NCBI GenBank assembly: GCA_015698045.1
Contig: BLAL01000281.1
Span: 372,001-436,000 of the forward strand
Length of the DNA: 64,000 nucleotides
Direction: 5' to 3'
From: Rhizophagus clarus
Lineage: Eukaryota; Glomeromycota; Glomeromycetes; Glomerales; Glomeraceae
Shown piece by piece: positions 48,301 to 61,700 of this stretch. A program made the position numbers and the translations under genes. Positions within the stretch are counted from its first letter, which is position 1, and each line of letters starts with the position of its first letter. Under the pieces are notes generated by a model that ran no database searches, was not told where the DNA came from, and was given only the letters and a program-made list of their open reading frames with translations.

Positions 48301-49303
48301 CCAGAACATGTTTATCAAGGACTTCTAAAATTCCAACGTCAATTAGTTTCTAAATTAGTAACAAAACTTGGATGGGAATATTCGGATAATGACGATTATT
48401 TAACAACAATGTTGAGGTCACTTGTTATTAAGATGGCTGGTAAAGCCAATGATCCAGAGTATGTTAATTTGAATGATTTTAAAAATTATTTGTAATTTTA
48501 TTTCATAATTCATTTATGTTCAATTTATTGTGATATCTACCTTTCAGTACTGTTAGAGAAGCTCATCGCAGGTTTCATTCCTTTACTAAACGAAATGAAG
48601 AATCTGCTTTACATCCTAATATTCGTGGTGTTGTTTTTGAAATTGTTCTATCTTACGGTGGCGGAAATGAAGAATTTGACTCTATATTGAAATATTATAG
48701 CGAAGCAAGAACAGCTGATCAAAAAGTAATAGCCTTGACTGGACTTGGTTTTGCTCAGAGTGAAGATTTGATTCAGCGCGCATTAAAATTCTCTACTTCC
48801 GAAGAAGTTAGAAATCAAGATATTATTTACGCGTTTAATGGGTATGGTTTATTTTGTATTTGAATCACGTGACTTGTCGCATTACTAAAATGGCTTGGAT
48901 TCTTTTAGATTACAAGCCAATCGTAAATCACGAAGAGCTTTATGGAATTACGTCAAAGAAAATTTTTATATGGTAAGATCAATTTTTATTGGTTTGTCGA
49001 TATTCATTTTACTATTTAATTTGTATTTAAAAAAATATAATCTCGTAAATTGTTATTTAGTTACATGATCGATATGCCAAGTCCCTTGCGATTTTCGAAA
49101 ATATTGTTAAATTTGGTGTCGAATTATTTGCAAGTGAAGATGACATTAAGGATGTTGAAAAATTCTTTTCTAATAAAAATTGTAAAGATTTTGAAAGATC
49201 ATTACAACAAAGTATAGAAAAGATACGTGCTAATGCAGCTTGGGTTGAACGTGATTCGAAAGATGTCGAAGAATGGTTAAGAACTAATGGTTATATAGAA
49301 TAA
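45370..49303 (+). CDS. M1-family zinc aminopeptidase (puromycin-sensitive type)
   Basis: Sixteen exons, all in phase: 45370-45488, 45612-45713, 45802-45978, 46062-46272, 46373-46541, 46620-46682, 46754-46878, 46949-46977, 47059-47151, 47226-47312, 47405-47630, 47710-48140, 48243-48458, 48548-48841, 48909-48972 and 49061-49303. The product is 882 residues from the Met in [20 protein letters not shown]. The substrate-recognition motif GAMEN is at 281-285, the zinc motif HELAH at 317-321, the third ligand Glu340 in [10 protein letters not shown], and the transition-state Tyr at ~403 in [11 protein letters not shown]. An ERAP1-like helical C-terminal domain follows and ends [15 protein letters not shown]. 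It removes N-terminal residues from peptides. Homologues are yeast Aap1/Ape2 and animal NPEPPS, chiefly cytosolic. The start is uncertain because of the open extension upstream. Confidence 0.93.
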
Positions 49304-49645
49304 CTTAAGTTATATGTAGATTATTTTTTTATTTGGATTGTTGTTATTAAATGAATAAATACAAATAATTCCTCAAATCAGCTGATCAAATAATCGTGAT
49401 CAACAACATACTGTACATTTATCCACTGATAAACTGTGTAACCTCATTGTGTATTAGGTAATAGTTGGCGTTACGAATTTAGTATATAAATTGGTTGTGA
49501 AGCTCAAATAAACGTGTTTGTTAACTTCATACTTTTTTTTTCCTGAATCTTTCTTGGTCAGTACCTCCAAATTATTATTAAATACTTTTACCGATAATAT
49601 TCTAATATTAATTACTAATTTTTTTAGGTTATCGTTTGTTTGACA
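49304..49645. other. Intergenic region before SWC5
   Basis: 3' flank of the aminopeptidase (AATAAA-like signals near 49350) and promoter of the next gene. No separate gene. Confidence 0.55.
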
Positions 49646-51023
49646 ATGAGCACTTTTGAACTTCAAGAAGATTACAGTTCAGATTCATCAAACGATACTG
49701 ATTATATCCCTAATGGTAACTATTATGTTTTGAAAAAAAAAGAGTCGTTTCTTTAATATATATTAAATATTATTTTCTTAAAACAAAAGCCAATGAAATC
49801 GATACTGAAGATGAACATGAACTTGTCGAAGCGGCACAAGGTGAAGAAGACTTTGAACCAAAACTGATAACTCGTAGTAAACGTAAAAAATTTGAAGCAG
49901 AAATTGAAACACACAATAACATTAAGAAACAAAAGTAAGTTTTGTATCTATTTTATTAAAAAGAAATAAAATATATAAACTCGTTTAAAAATTATGTAAA
50001 TTTTTTAAATTTAGATTTGAAGAAAAAATTTCAAAAGAATCAAATACAATTGATGAAGAACGTAAAAATAAGATTGATGCATTATGGGCTGAATTAAATG
50101 CAGATGATGATGACTATTCTCCTATGCCAGTAAAGCCCGATGATAATTTAGCAAATGATAAAAGCCTGAATGATAACTCTGTTGAAAGTGATATTACTGA
50201 TAAACAAAAGGTTTATACATATTTTATAAGTTATATAATATTTCATAAATATTTAATATATATACGTATAAATACATTTTTTAACAATATTTAGTTACCT
50301 ATGTCTAAAGTTCCAATATCAACAAATATGATTACAATTACAAAAACTTACAAATTTGCTGGTGATATTATAACGTAAGTTCATTTTACTATTATTATTA
50401 TTATCTAAGAAAAAAAAGAAAAAAAAAAAGAACTTAACATTAATATAATTCTTCTTATTAAGAGAACATAAACAAGTTCCTGAAGGTTCAGAAGAAGCAA
50501 TTGCATTTCTAGAAGAACAAAAAGAAGCCAACGAAGCTTCTAAAACATGCAATGAGAAATCAAACACTATATCAACATCATTAAAAACTTTAAGTCCACT
50601 TTCTACTATGATTACAAAATCTTCAAATCTTCAAAAAGTTAAATCACCTCTTTCAAAAAATGGTAGTAATAGTAATGGTAGTAAATTTGGTAAATCTAAG
50701 GTAAGTCTTGAGCAACTTGCCACTTCACTTAAAAAAAAACCAACAAAATTAAATACTTTGGAAAAATCAAAATTGGATTGGAAAAAGTATGTTGAACAAG
50801 AACAAATTGTTGATGAATTAAAATATTATAACAAAAATGGGTAAGAAAAATATGAATTTGTTGTTAAAATAAATTTGGATATGTTTTAATTAATAAAATT
50901 TACTTATTTTTTTTTTTTTTTATTATTATTAGGTATATTGAAAAACAAGAATTTTTGCAACGTGCTTATGAAAGGCAAGAATCTGAGATAAGATCATTAA
51001 GAAAAGATTCAAGAAATAAATAA
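49646..51023 (+). CDS. SWC5: SWC5 / CFDP1 (BCNT-domain) chromatin protein
   Basis: Six in-phase exons: 49646-49715, 49790-49934, 50015-50210, 50295-50374, 50463-50840 and 50933-51023, 319 residues. The N-terminal half is acidic and Ser-rich (YSSDSSNDTDYIPN, DEHELVEAAQGEEDFEP), a likely histone H2A-H2B contact as known for Swc5. A DALWAELNADDDD motif follows. The C-terminus is the diagnostic BCNT domain: LNTLEKSKLDWKKYVEQEQI, GYIEKQEFLQRAYERQE and a final basic helix. Swc5 is a subunit of the SWR1 complex, which exchanges H2A.Z into nucleosomes; it acts in the nucleus. A perfect splice-donor sequence (AAG|GTAAGT) sits inside exon 5 at 50700/50701 but is read through in this model. Confidence 0.9.
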
Positions 51024-51899
51024 AGTTATAATTCAAGAAACAAATAAAGTTATTTTATTTTTTTTTATATCAAAATTTAAATTGTTATTTTTTTTGCTCA
51101 ATATTGCATATATTGGATTTTTTAATTTTTAATACCAATAATCATATTAATAAAATTTTTTATAGTTAAATAAATCAAATCCTATAAAAATTTTATATAT
51201 TTTGATGTTAATTTTATAAAATATAGCCTACTTGTTAGCGAGGTAGAATCACATGATCATAGTAAAATATTTTTCACCGGCATCACGCCCTCTACTTTTT
51301 CTTCTAGGAACTTAGAATTTTTTCGGTTAGTAGAAACCTATATGTCATACCCATTATATGTCACATTCGTAATTTCTTAATGCCGTAATTCCGGCCAAAT
51401 CTACCCCGCTTTAACGGATCCCCTACTTGAGTAAATCTAAATGTATAGTATAAATATATAAAAAAACGGAAAAAAATAGATTTAAAGAATTAAAATATTT
51501 ATAAAAAATCCTTTAAAAATCCTTTAAATTTTCAAATTATTTATATTGTATTTAGTAATTAATTAAATTATAAAGAATATTTTTATTTTATACAAGGAAT
51601 ATTAGTATCTTATATAATATATAAGAGTAATAAATAGGATTTTATCACCTAAAAAAAAATAAAGTTTAAAAAATAATCCTAATTTAAAGAATATTAATAT
51701 CATTTGGTGTAAAATATATTTTTTTATTATAAAATTATTTAAATTTTATAAAAGAATTGTATAAATTTTATTTAATTTAATTATAGTAATAAAGTTATAA
51801 ATATAATTAACTTTTAATATGATAATATTATATAATAATTAATTATAATATAATTAATATAATTTTAAAATAAATTTTTAATATAATAAATTTACTTTA
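51024..51899. other. Very AT-rich intergenic DNA
   Basis: No gene. A less AT-rich patch at 51225-51440 has no readable long frame; the rest is nearly pure A and T. Confidence 0.55.
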
Positions 51900-51901
51900 T
51901 A

Positions 51902-52391
51902 CAGTCAACCCTTCATAATTGCATACCTCTTGGAATCAAGTTAAAGCATGCAATTAGAGAGGGTGTGCAATTATAGAATTACTAATTTACTATATAATGC
52001 AGGTCACATTATCCTTACTATGTATAATTCCTGATCTTTAGTAAAAAAATGCTAAAACTCTAAAGTATTATGCTACCAATTAATAGAAAAACATCAGAAC
52101 TCTAAGCATTACTTTGCCAATTAGTAAAAAAACACCAGAATTTTAAGACTTTATGCTACCAATTAGTAGAAAAGCATTGGAATTCCAAGGTAATTAGTAG
52201 AAAAATATCATGCAAGTTATGTGTATGCAATTATGAAGGGAAATATAAATAAGATTGTTCTGAAAAACTATTGCATATGTAGAATATAGAAGGTGTGCAA
52301 TTAGCATTAAGTCCCAAATTGAGATCAAGCAAAAGGGTGCAATTATAGAGGGTGTGCAATTATAGAGAGTGCAATTATAAAGGGTTGACTG
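51902..52391. mobile_element. 490-bp MITE, Tc1/mariner-pogo type ends
   Basis: Terminal inverted repeats begin CAGTCAACCCTTCATAATTG and end with the mirror CAATTATAAAGGGTTGACTG. The element is flanked by TA on both sides (51900-51901 and 52392-52393), the target duplication of Tc1/mariner/pogo transposons. Subterminal copies of GTGCAATTATAGAG occur once inside the left end and three times inside the right end, like transposase-binding sites. There is no open frame for a transposase, so it is non-autonomous. A truncated left end of the same family lies at 10280. Confidence 0.85.
52039..52208 (+). repeat. ~42-bp tandem repeat inside the MITE
   Basis: Four imperfect units, each with AGTAAAAAAA or AGTAGAAAA followed by a CAGAACTCTAAG-like core and CTACCAATT. 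Three are 41-43 bp long and the last is shortened to ~31 bp. Confidence 0.7.
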
Positions 52392-52393
52392 TA

Positions 52394-52737
52394 ATAAATT
52401 TTTGCTTAATATAATTATTAATAGACATATCAAATATTTCTTATATAATAAATTAATTTCTAAACTTTTAAAAATCAAAAAAGTTTGTTATATTAAAAGC
52501 TAATTTAATATTGATTTTATATGTAATTTTTAGTATCAGTTTATTAACTTTTAAGGATATAACTGCTTATTGAAATTAAGGAGTCTATTTTTGGATATGA
52601 TCTGCAATTTTAATCACGTGACAAAATACGCGCGTGATCGACGTGACGATCTTCTTGTGTAATGTCTAATGAAAAAAATATTTTGATTATCAAGGTTAAA
52701 AAATTTTAGTCATCGTCTTATCAACATTTAATTAATA
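52394..52737. promoter_or_regulatory. Upstream region of midasin
   Basis: 344 bp between the MITE and the ATG at 52738. It contains CACGTGAC at about 52614 and an ACGCGCG patch at about 52627, GC-richer than the flanks and possible factor sites; no factor is assigned. The MITE edge lies close enough to affect this promoter. Confidence 0.35.
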
Positions 52738-55700
52738 ATGGCTTCTAAAGAAGTAATGTTAGCAAATAATCTTATGGACGTAGACACTGAAGAAAAGCAT
52801 ACGATACATGAAATCGGTTTATACGATCCTTTAGGCATAAATATGAAAATTGCTTGTCAAAATTTATTATCAAAAATTGAACAAATCAATCAACAAAATT
52901 CTTCAGTTATTTCAAAAGGACAAATCGAAATTTTGAATTCTTATATAATAAATGATAATAAGAATGAAATAAAAAATACTCAAAAATTATTAGATTGTAT
53001 ATCAGATTTACTTCTAATTCCATCATTAACTCTTAATATAGCTAATTTATTCCGTCCAATTTTAATCGATCTTGTTTCGCGTTGGTTATTATCAAATAAT
53101 AATGATACTATGGAAGTTGATTATGATGTGATGTCTAAAGTTGAAAATGTTGCTTATGCATTTAGTTTATTACTTCCCATTAAACCCCAACTTCTAAGGT
53201 AAGTAACTTCAAATCAATTTTTCTTTTTTTGTTTCAAGTTTAATTTGATCTAATTCTCTCAAATGATTACTTAAGTTTTGCAGTCAAATTCTTTTCACAA
53301 TCATCCTCATTGTTAGAGAGACTCAATTTCTTAAATCAAGATAGAAGTAGTGAGGTATACGAATATCATATTTCAGACTTTATCATTAGTTGCATTTATT
53401 TTTTATTTATTTTCTTTATAATTATTAGAATTTCCAGGTAACTAAAGATTTGCAACGACTTTTATTAACAGCTTATCGACTTTTAAGATTTTCCGGGAGC
53501 ACTTTTATAAGATTGTGGAATTGGTCACCACTTTTTCAATTGTTGATTCATGTTAATAAAACTATACGATATTTGACAGTTTTATGTTTAAGTATTGTAC
53601 TTAATATGAGTGATGAGCAAAGAGAAAATGTGATTCGTTTTTGGGTTGGTGCAGATAACGAGATGGCTTCAATCGAATGGGAGGATGGGAATACACAAGA
53701 TATTGGAATGTTATCGTAAGTTTGTTATTTTCTTCATTTGTAATTATTTGAAACATACTGTTATTGATTTATTATTTATTTAGACTTTTGGAACAAGTAT
53801 CACTTGCAAAACAGCAATTAAAACTTTTACAAAATGATTTTATAAATAAAAATTCTTCTGAACTTTTTCAAATTAATGAATCAGATTTATCTCCATTGAC
53901 AGTCAATGTTTCTGGAGTATTATTACCAAAATTGTTTACTTGTTCGGAGAAATCTTTTGTATCAAATGAGCAAAGACTTGTTTTGACAGATACAACTAAA
54001 AATAATTTATATTCCATATGTTTGGCAATTTCACTGGGCTCTCCAGTTTTGCTTGAAGGTATTATTGGAGCAGGTAAAACTGCTTTGGTTGAAGAAATTG
54101 CAAGAGTAACTGGGCGTGAGCATGATCTTGTGAAAATTCATTTAGGAGATCAAACAGATTCAAAAGTCCTGTTAGGTACTTACGTTTCTACATCCACTCC
54201 CGCTTCATTTCGTTGGCAACCCGGTGTCCTCACAACTGCAGTCCGTGATGGACGGTGGGTTTTAATTGAAGATATAGATCTTGCACCTATGGAAGTTTTA
54301 TCAATTTTACTCCCTTTGCTTGAAACGCGTCAACTTTTTATTCCTAGTAGGGGTGAAAAAATTGATGCGAGGCAAGGATTTCAATTATTCGCAACAAAAA
54401 GCTTGTTGCCGATCGATGGAGCAAGAAGATCAGTACATCAACGTGTAAATGACTCAAGTCTTGGGGAAACTTTGTGGACTCGGATAAAAGTCAACCCATT
54501 AAATGTTGATGAACTTACTTGTGTTGTCAGAAATCGTTTCGTTGTTTTACAAGAATTGGTGCCAGATATTATCAATGTGTTTAATACTATAATATCGATT
54601 AATCATGATTCAACATTTTTATCGAATCTAGGTCGATATATTTCGACACGTGATTTAATGAAATGGTGTGAGAGAATGAAGGTTCTTTTGTGCTCAAGAA
54701 ATAATATAGTTATAACCCAGGGAATAACTCAAAATGTAAGAGAAGATTTGTTTAAAGAGGCGGCTGATTGTTTTTGCTCAATGATTTCCGATTATGAAAG
54801 TTGGATTGCAATTTTGGAAAGGATTGGCGATGCGCTGCAAATATCAAAGGAATGGGTTCACTTGTATGTGGATTCATATTTACCTGAAATGAAATTTGAT
54901 GATAAAATAATATTTATTGGAAGGGTTAATTTAGTTCCATCATGTCGGAAAGAAGATATAATTAGACCAGGATTACAAAAGAGACCTTTTGCTGTTACCG
55001 GACATGCATTAAAATTATTGGAACAAATTGCTGTGTGTGTTCATTTATGTGAACCTGTATTGTTGGTTGGTGAAACTGGTACAGGTAAAACAACAGTGGT
55101 CCAACATCTTGCAAAAATTATGCATCAAAATCTTGTGGTTGTGAATTTGTCACAACAAAGTGATAGTAGTGATCTTCTCGGTGGGTTCAAACCTGTTGAT
55201 GCTAAAATTCTTGCAAATCCACTTAAAGATGAATTTGATAAACTTTTCGAAAAGACTTTTTCTATTCGTCGGAATGTTCGTTTCTTAGAAACTGTTCGAA
55301 AAATATATACCGCAAGAAAATTTGATAAGTTTGTGTCTCTAATGAAACAAGCTATTAAAATGGCGGGGCAAAAATTCAACGAAGATTATGACCATGATAT
55401 GGATGATCAAGATAGTAATTCGTCTCAAAAGCATTCTTCTCGAAAGTCTTCAAATCCTGAATTACGGAATCGTTGGAAAATATTTGAAAACGCTATTATA
55501 GAGTTTGAAAGCCAGCTGGATCAAATACGTAATAAATTCGTTTTTAGTTTTGTAGAAGGTTCATTGGTAAAAGCTGTGACAAAAGGTGATTGGATACTTT
55601 TAGATGAAATTAATTTAGCATCTACAGAGACTTTGGAATGCTTGAGTGGCTTGCTTCAGGATTCTCAAGGTTCTTTATTATTGACAGAAAAAGGCGACAT

Positions 55701-58700
55701 TGAACCAGTTAAAAGGCATCCAAATTTTCGTGTCTTTGCCTGTATGAATCCTGCTACTGATGTGGGTAAGCGAGATTTACCTCCAGGGTTAAGAAATCGA
55801 TTTACCGAGTTTTTTGTTTATTCTCCTGATAAAAGACGAGATGATTTATTAACTATAGTCAAACAGTATTTATCTGATTGTGTTCATGGTGATGAACGTG
55901 CTTGTACTGATATTGTAGAATTTTATATAGCTGTCAAAGAATTACAACAGCAACATTTAATTGCTGATGGTGCAAATCAAAGACTTCATTTTAGTATGAG
56001 GACGTTAACTCGTGCATTAAGTTATGTTGTGCAAATAACACCATCTTATGGACTAAGACGTTCTATGTATGAGGGATTTTGTATGACCTTTTTAACGCAA
56101 TCAAATAAAGAAAGTGAAATTTTGTTGAAGGGTTTAGTAGAGAAATTTTTACTAAATGGTGTCAAAAATCCTAAAAATCTCATCACACAAATTCCTAAAC
56201 AGCCGTTAGAAGGTAATTATATCCAATTTGGATATTTCTGGCTCGAATTAGGAGATTTTCCTGAGAATATGCCCCATTATATTTTAACGCCATCTGTTAA
56301 AAAGAATTTGGACAATCTTTCAAGAGTTGTAATGAGTGGGAAATATCCTGTCTTAATTCAAGGTCCCACATCTGCTGGTAAAACAAGTATGATCCAATAT
56401 TTAGCCAAACGTACTGGGCATCGTTTTGTGAGAATCAACAATCATGAACATACTGACATTCAAGAGTATCTAGGAACTTATGTTACTAATTCTGAAGGAA
56501 AACTCGAATTCCAAGAAGGTGTACTGGTCGAAGCATTAAAGAAAGGATATTGGGTTGTGTTAGATGAATTGAATTTGGCACCAACAGATGTTTTGGAAGC
56601 TTTAAATAGATTATTGGATGATAACAGAGAGTTGTTGATTCCGGAAACTCAAGAAATTGTTAAACCTCACAAAGGCTTTATGCTATTTGCAACTCAGAAT
56701 CCTCCCGGTTTATATGGGGGTCGCAAAGTACTTTCCCGTGCTTTTCGTAATAGATTTTTAGAGCTACATTTTGATGATATACCGGAGGATGAATTAGAAG
56801 TTATTCTTTCAGAGAGATGTAAAATTGCTCCATCTTATTGTAAAAGGCTTGTACAAGTTTATAAACATTTAATGGAAAGAAGACAAGGAACAAGGATTTT
56901 TGAACAAAAGCATGGATATATTACGTTAAGAGACTTATTCCGCTGGGCAGAGAGAGGTGCCATAGGATATCAGGAATTAGCGGAGCAAGGGTATATGTTA
57001 TTAGCCGAGAGAATAAGGAAGCCTGATGAAAAATTAATCGTAAAACAAGTTTTGGAATCAGTTATGAAAGTAACAATCGATGAGCAAAAAATGTACGACT
57101 GTTCAAATATGGACGAGTTTAAGAAATACATATCTTTGAGACACGACAAATTAGATATTGTTTGGACTAAGGCAATGAAACGCTTATTTACTTTAGTTAC
57201 TCAATGTTTAAAGTTTAATGAGCCAATTTTATTGATTGGCGAAACCGGCTGTGGAAAAACAACCGTATGCCAAATGTTAGCGGAAGTAGAGGAAAAAGAA
57301 TTACATATTGTTAATTGTCATCATAGTACTGAGACAGCTGATCTGCTTGGTGGTCAAAGGCCATTAAGAAATAAGGGAAATTTAAACAATGATCTTATAC
57401 GTGATTTAATCGATTTTTTAAGAAAATACGCGCCTCAAGAAAACATATGCTTAGAAGAGATAGATTTGAGCCAGTTGATTACTTTATTCCAAAATTTTTG
57501 CAAAGATGAGAAGTGGAATAAAGCTCCAACAGTATCTAATGAAAATGTCACTAGTTTAGTAACATCATTACGCTCAAGATGTAAACAAGCTCGCACATTG
57601 TTTGAATGGCATGATGGTTCATTAGTTCAAGCCATGAAGAATGGCGATTTTTTTTTACTTGATGAGATATCCTTAGCAGATGATTCGGTTATCGAACGTC
57701 TCAATAGTGTCCTTGAACCAAGTAGGACCTTAGTGCTCGCAGAAAAAGGCGGAAAACATGTCGAGGAATTAGTTGCGAAAGATGGGTTTCAGTTCTTAGC
57801 AACTATGAATCCTGGAGGTGATTATGGAAAAAAGGAATTGTCACCAGCGTTGAGGAATCGATTTACAGAAATTTGGGTTCCATCGGTTACAGATCATGAA
57901 GATTTATTACAGATAATTGAAAACCAATTTTCACACGATAGTTTAGCAGGATATGGCCACAAAATTCTTGATTTTATAGAGTGGTTCTCACATTCATTGA
58001 ACAATAATCGTACCATCATTAGTTTACGAGATATTTTATCGTGGGTTTTATTCATGAACTCTACAGTAGAACAATTGGGACCGCATGAGTCTTTTATCAA
58101 TGGAGGAAGTCTTGTGTTTTTGGATGGTCTTGGTTCCAATGCAGCATCAGGTTCATTGTTATCTGGACAAGTGTTGAAAGAATTTAGAATGAAATGTCTT
58201 GCAAAATTATCGGAATTGAAGGGCGATCCTAAACAAGATAATTTCTTTAGTCAAAGTTTTACAAATGAAAACGAAAAAATCCATTATACAGAATCATTAT
58301 TCGGAATCTACCCATTCTATATACCGAAAGGAACATTCGGCAACTGCCAAATTACTTTTACTTTGCAGGCGCCAACGACGTTGGATAATGCAATGCGCAT
58401 ACTTCGAGCCATGCAATTAAAAAAACCAATATTGTTAGAAGGAAGTCCTGGGGTAGGAAAAACAAGTCTAGTTACAGCATTGGCTGCAGCATCTGGGCAT
58501 AAGCTTATTCGAATTAATTTATCCGAACAAACGGATTTAATGGACTTATTTGGTTCTGATCTTCCCGTAGAAGGTGGTAGTAACTGTGAATTCGCATGGC
58601 GCGATGCACCGTTCCTTCAAGCAATGAAATCTGGTGATTGGGTTCTCTTAGATGAACTGAATCTTGCTTCTCAATCGGTTTTAGAAGGTCTCAATTCATG

Positions 58701-61700
58701 TTTAGATCATCGTGGTGCTGTATATATACCCGAATTAAATAAGGAATTCTATTGTTCTAGTGAATTTCGTGTTTTTGGTGCCCAAAATCCTATACATCAA
58801 GGTGGAGGAAGAAAAGGACTTCCAAGATCCTTTATTAATCGATTCACACAAGTTTATATAGAACAACTTACCAAAGCAGATATGCTTTTTATTGCTAAAT
58901 GTCTTTTCCCTCAAATTGAAAATTTATTGTTGGAGAAAATTATAGAATTTAACAATCGAATGTACGAAGAAACAATGATTGAATGTTTATTTGGTAGAAA
59001 GGGTACTCCCTGGGAATTTAATTTACGTGATGTATTTCGCTGGTTGGAACTTTTAGCTAATGATAAAGGCTTCGGATTTAATTCAATTCCTGATCAATAT
59101 CTAGACCTGATTTATTTGCAGAGAATGAGAACTGTCGAAGATAGAATTCATGTTATTAATTTATTTAATGAAATTTTTGATAAAAATTATCAGCAACCAA
59201 AAAATCCTTATTATCATATCAACTCACATTATATTCAGATCGGTCATTCTCTTATTCGACGTCAATCTACTTGTGGATATAGGTATATAGAAAATTCACT
59301 TCATATTTTACATTCTCAATTGAGACCTTTAGAATCCATAATGAAATGCGTAGAATTCAATTGGATGGTAATTCTTACTGGACATGAAGCAACCGGAAAA
59401 ACAAGCCTTGTTAGATTGTTGGCTAATTTAACTGGTAATCATCTTGAGGAATTTGCAATGAATAATTCCGTTGATACAATTGAATTACTCGGTGGATTCG
59501 AACAAGTAGATGTAGCTAGACATCGACAAATAGTTATCGATGAGTTAAGAAGATTATCTATTGAAATGACAAAAAAAGTTCTTATTGTTTCGCATTCGAA
59601 CAATTTATTTGAAGACAATGACGCATTACACGTATTGAAAAAACTTAATGATATTTTTTTTACTTTGGAAAATCATATTAAATTCAGTACCCAAAATTCA
59701 ACAACAAGTCAGAGTTCTTATCAGTTGGATTATTCAGTAGTTGACCAATTATTAAATATTCTACAACAAATAATGACTAAGTTTAACTTGTGCCCACTTT
59801 TTGATAATGAAATAAGCAACCTGTTGGACAATATCACAACACTTAAATCTCTCGAAAGTGGGCCTATTACTGGTCGGTTCGAATGGATTGATGGTGTTCT
59901 TATAAACGCACTCCAAAATGGTCATTGGTTGTTGATTGATAATGCTAATCTTTGTAATCCATCTGTTTTGGATAGGCTCAACTCATTAATTGAACCAAAT
60001 GGTGTCTTGATGATTAATGAAAGAGGACTTATAGATGGTGATGTGAAAGTTATCCAACCTCATAAAAATTTTAGGTTATTTATGACTACCGATCCCAGAA
60101 ATGGGGAATTATCTAGATCTATGAGGAATCGTGGCGTAGAAATAGCCTTGTTGAAGACGGAACTTTTCGAAAATCAGCAAGACATTGTTAAAATCGGAAA
60201 CGGACTCGGACTTCGTGTCTCAGAACTTCTCTCTTCTATGAATAGTTCCCAGTTTAGTACAGAAGAAAATTCTTGTATGTTATCTTTAAGACAAAATATG
60301 AGAGAATTTATCTTATTTTCTCGATTCATTATTGAAATGCTTCAACGAGGTGAAGGACTACTACAGGCTTTACATAAAGCTTTTCGGCAAATTTATATTG
60401 TTAATTGCGTACCGAATGAAATGATGAAATATCTTCAAGATTTTACAAAGAAATACAACATTGTCAATAATGAGAACTTAATCTGTAACTTATCTTCTAC
60501 AAATTGTCCAGTATTTAATGGAGGAATTTTTATTAAGGAGGAAGCAAGGCTATCTATGGTACACCTTCAAGGATCTTATTTAATATACCTTTTATTTAAA
60601 TATGGGTTTTCTAAATTAAACCATAATGACTTGTCGTTTTCTTCATTACAAGAATTATTTGTATCTTGTGATTATTTTATTGAGAATACTTCTTTAGATG
60701 ATGTTTCTTTGAGGAATCGCTGGCTTAGCTTTGTTTCCTATTTAATTCAGTCATTTAATTTGGTGGGAATTCAGAAGATAAATATTTTAGAGTATATCAA
60801 ATTCATGAATGATACTTTGAGTTGTCATCCACTTGTTTCTCACCTTAATGAAATTAAAATTCAATTAGCTAAATTAATTGATCTGGATTTATTTTATGTT
60901 TTATCTCAGGTAAAAGATATTCTGTTTTTAATTTAAGTTCCTCTTCATCTTTATAACATCTTAATATCTTCTTTAGCCTCTTGATGTTACTAGCAATTAT
61001 CCTTTGGTTATGTTAGTTAGTCGCTTTGATAATAAGAAATACGATAGTGATAAGAACGAAACGATATATAACTTGTGGAACCAATATTCTCTCAAGATTA
61101 AAGTGTTTACCCTTATGAAGAGACTGCAAAGGCAAGATTATATCGAAAATTTATCTTATGAAAAGGCGACACGAGAAAAAGTATCAAAATTGACTTTATC
61201 CCAACAATCATATTGCTATCATCACGGTAGAATATCAGATAATCAATTAAGTCATCTTGTTGTTGCAAATTTTTTTCCATTCTTACAAGAATTTAAAAAT
61301 TTTGTAAGATTTTGGATTAATCAAGGGAATTACGATGAATCCGACGTAAGATCAATTATTAACCATGAAAAGTTTTTTTCTTTCTGAGAATATTTTTAGA
61401 CAATTAATAATTTTCTGTTTTATAATAGGTCGTATTATTTAATAATTTACTTGATTATCATGTGTTCTTATGGGAATTTCTGCAACAAAACTTACTTGAT
61501 CTTGGTGAATTATATGTGTGCACCAAGATGATCAAAGAAGCTTTGAAACATTTGATTGATAAATTTAAAGGACACGGGAAAAATTTGCTCAATATATGTG
61601 ATGGCATAACTGAGGATACAGTATTAACGACGGGGAAATTCATGAGCATTTTGTGGAAGCAATTTCACCATATATCACTTTCGAGGATCGATCTGTTTAA

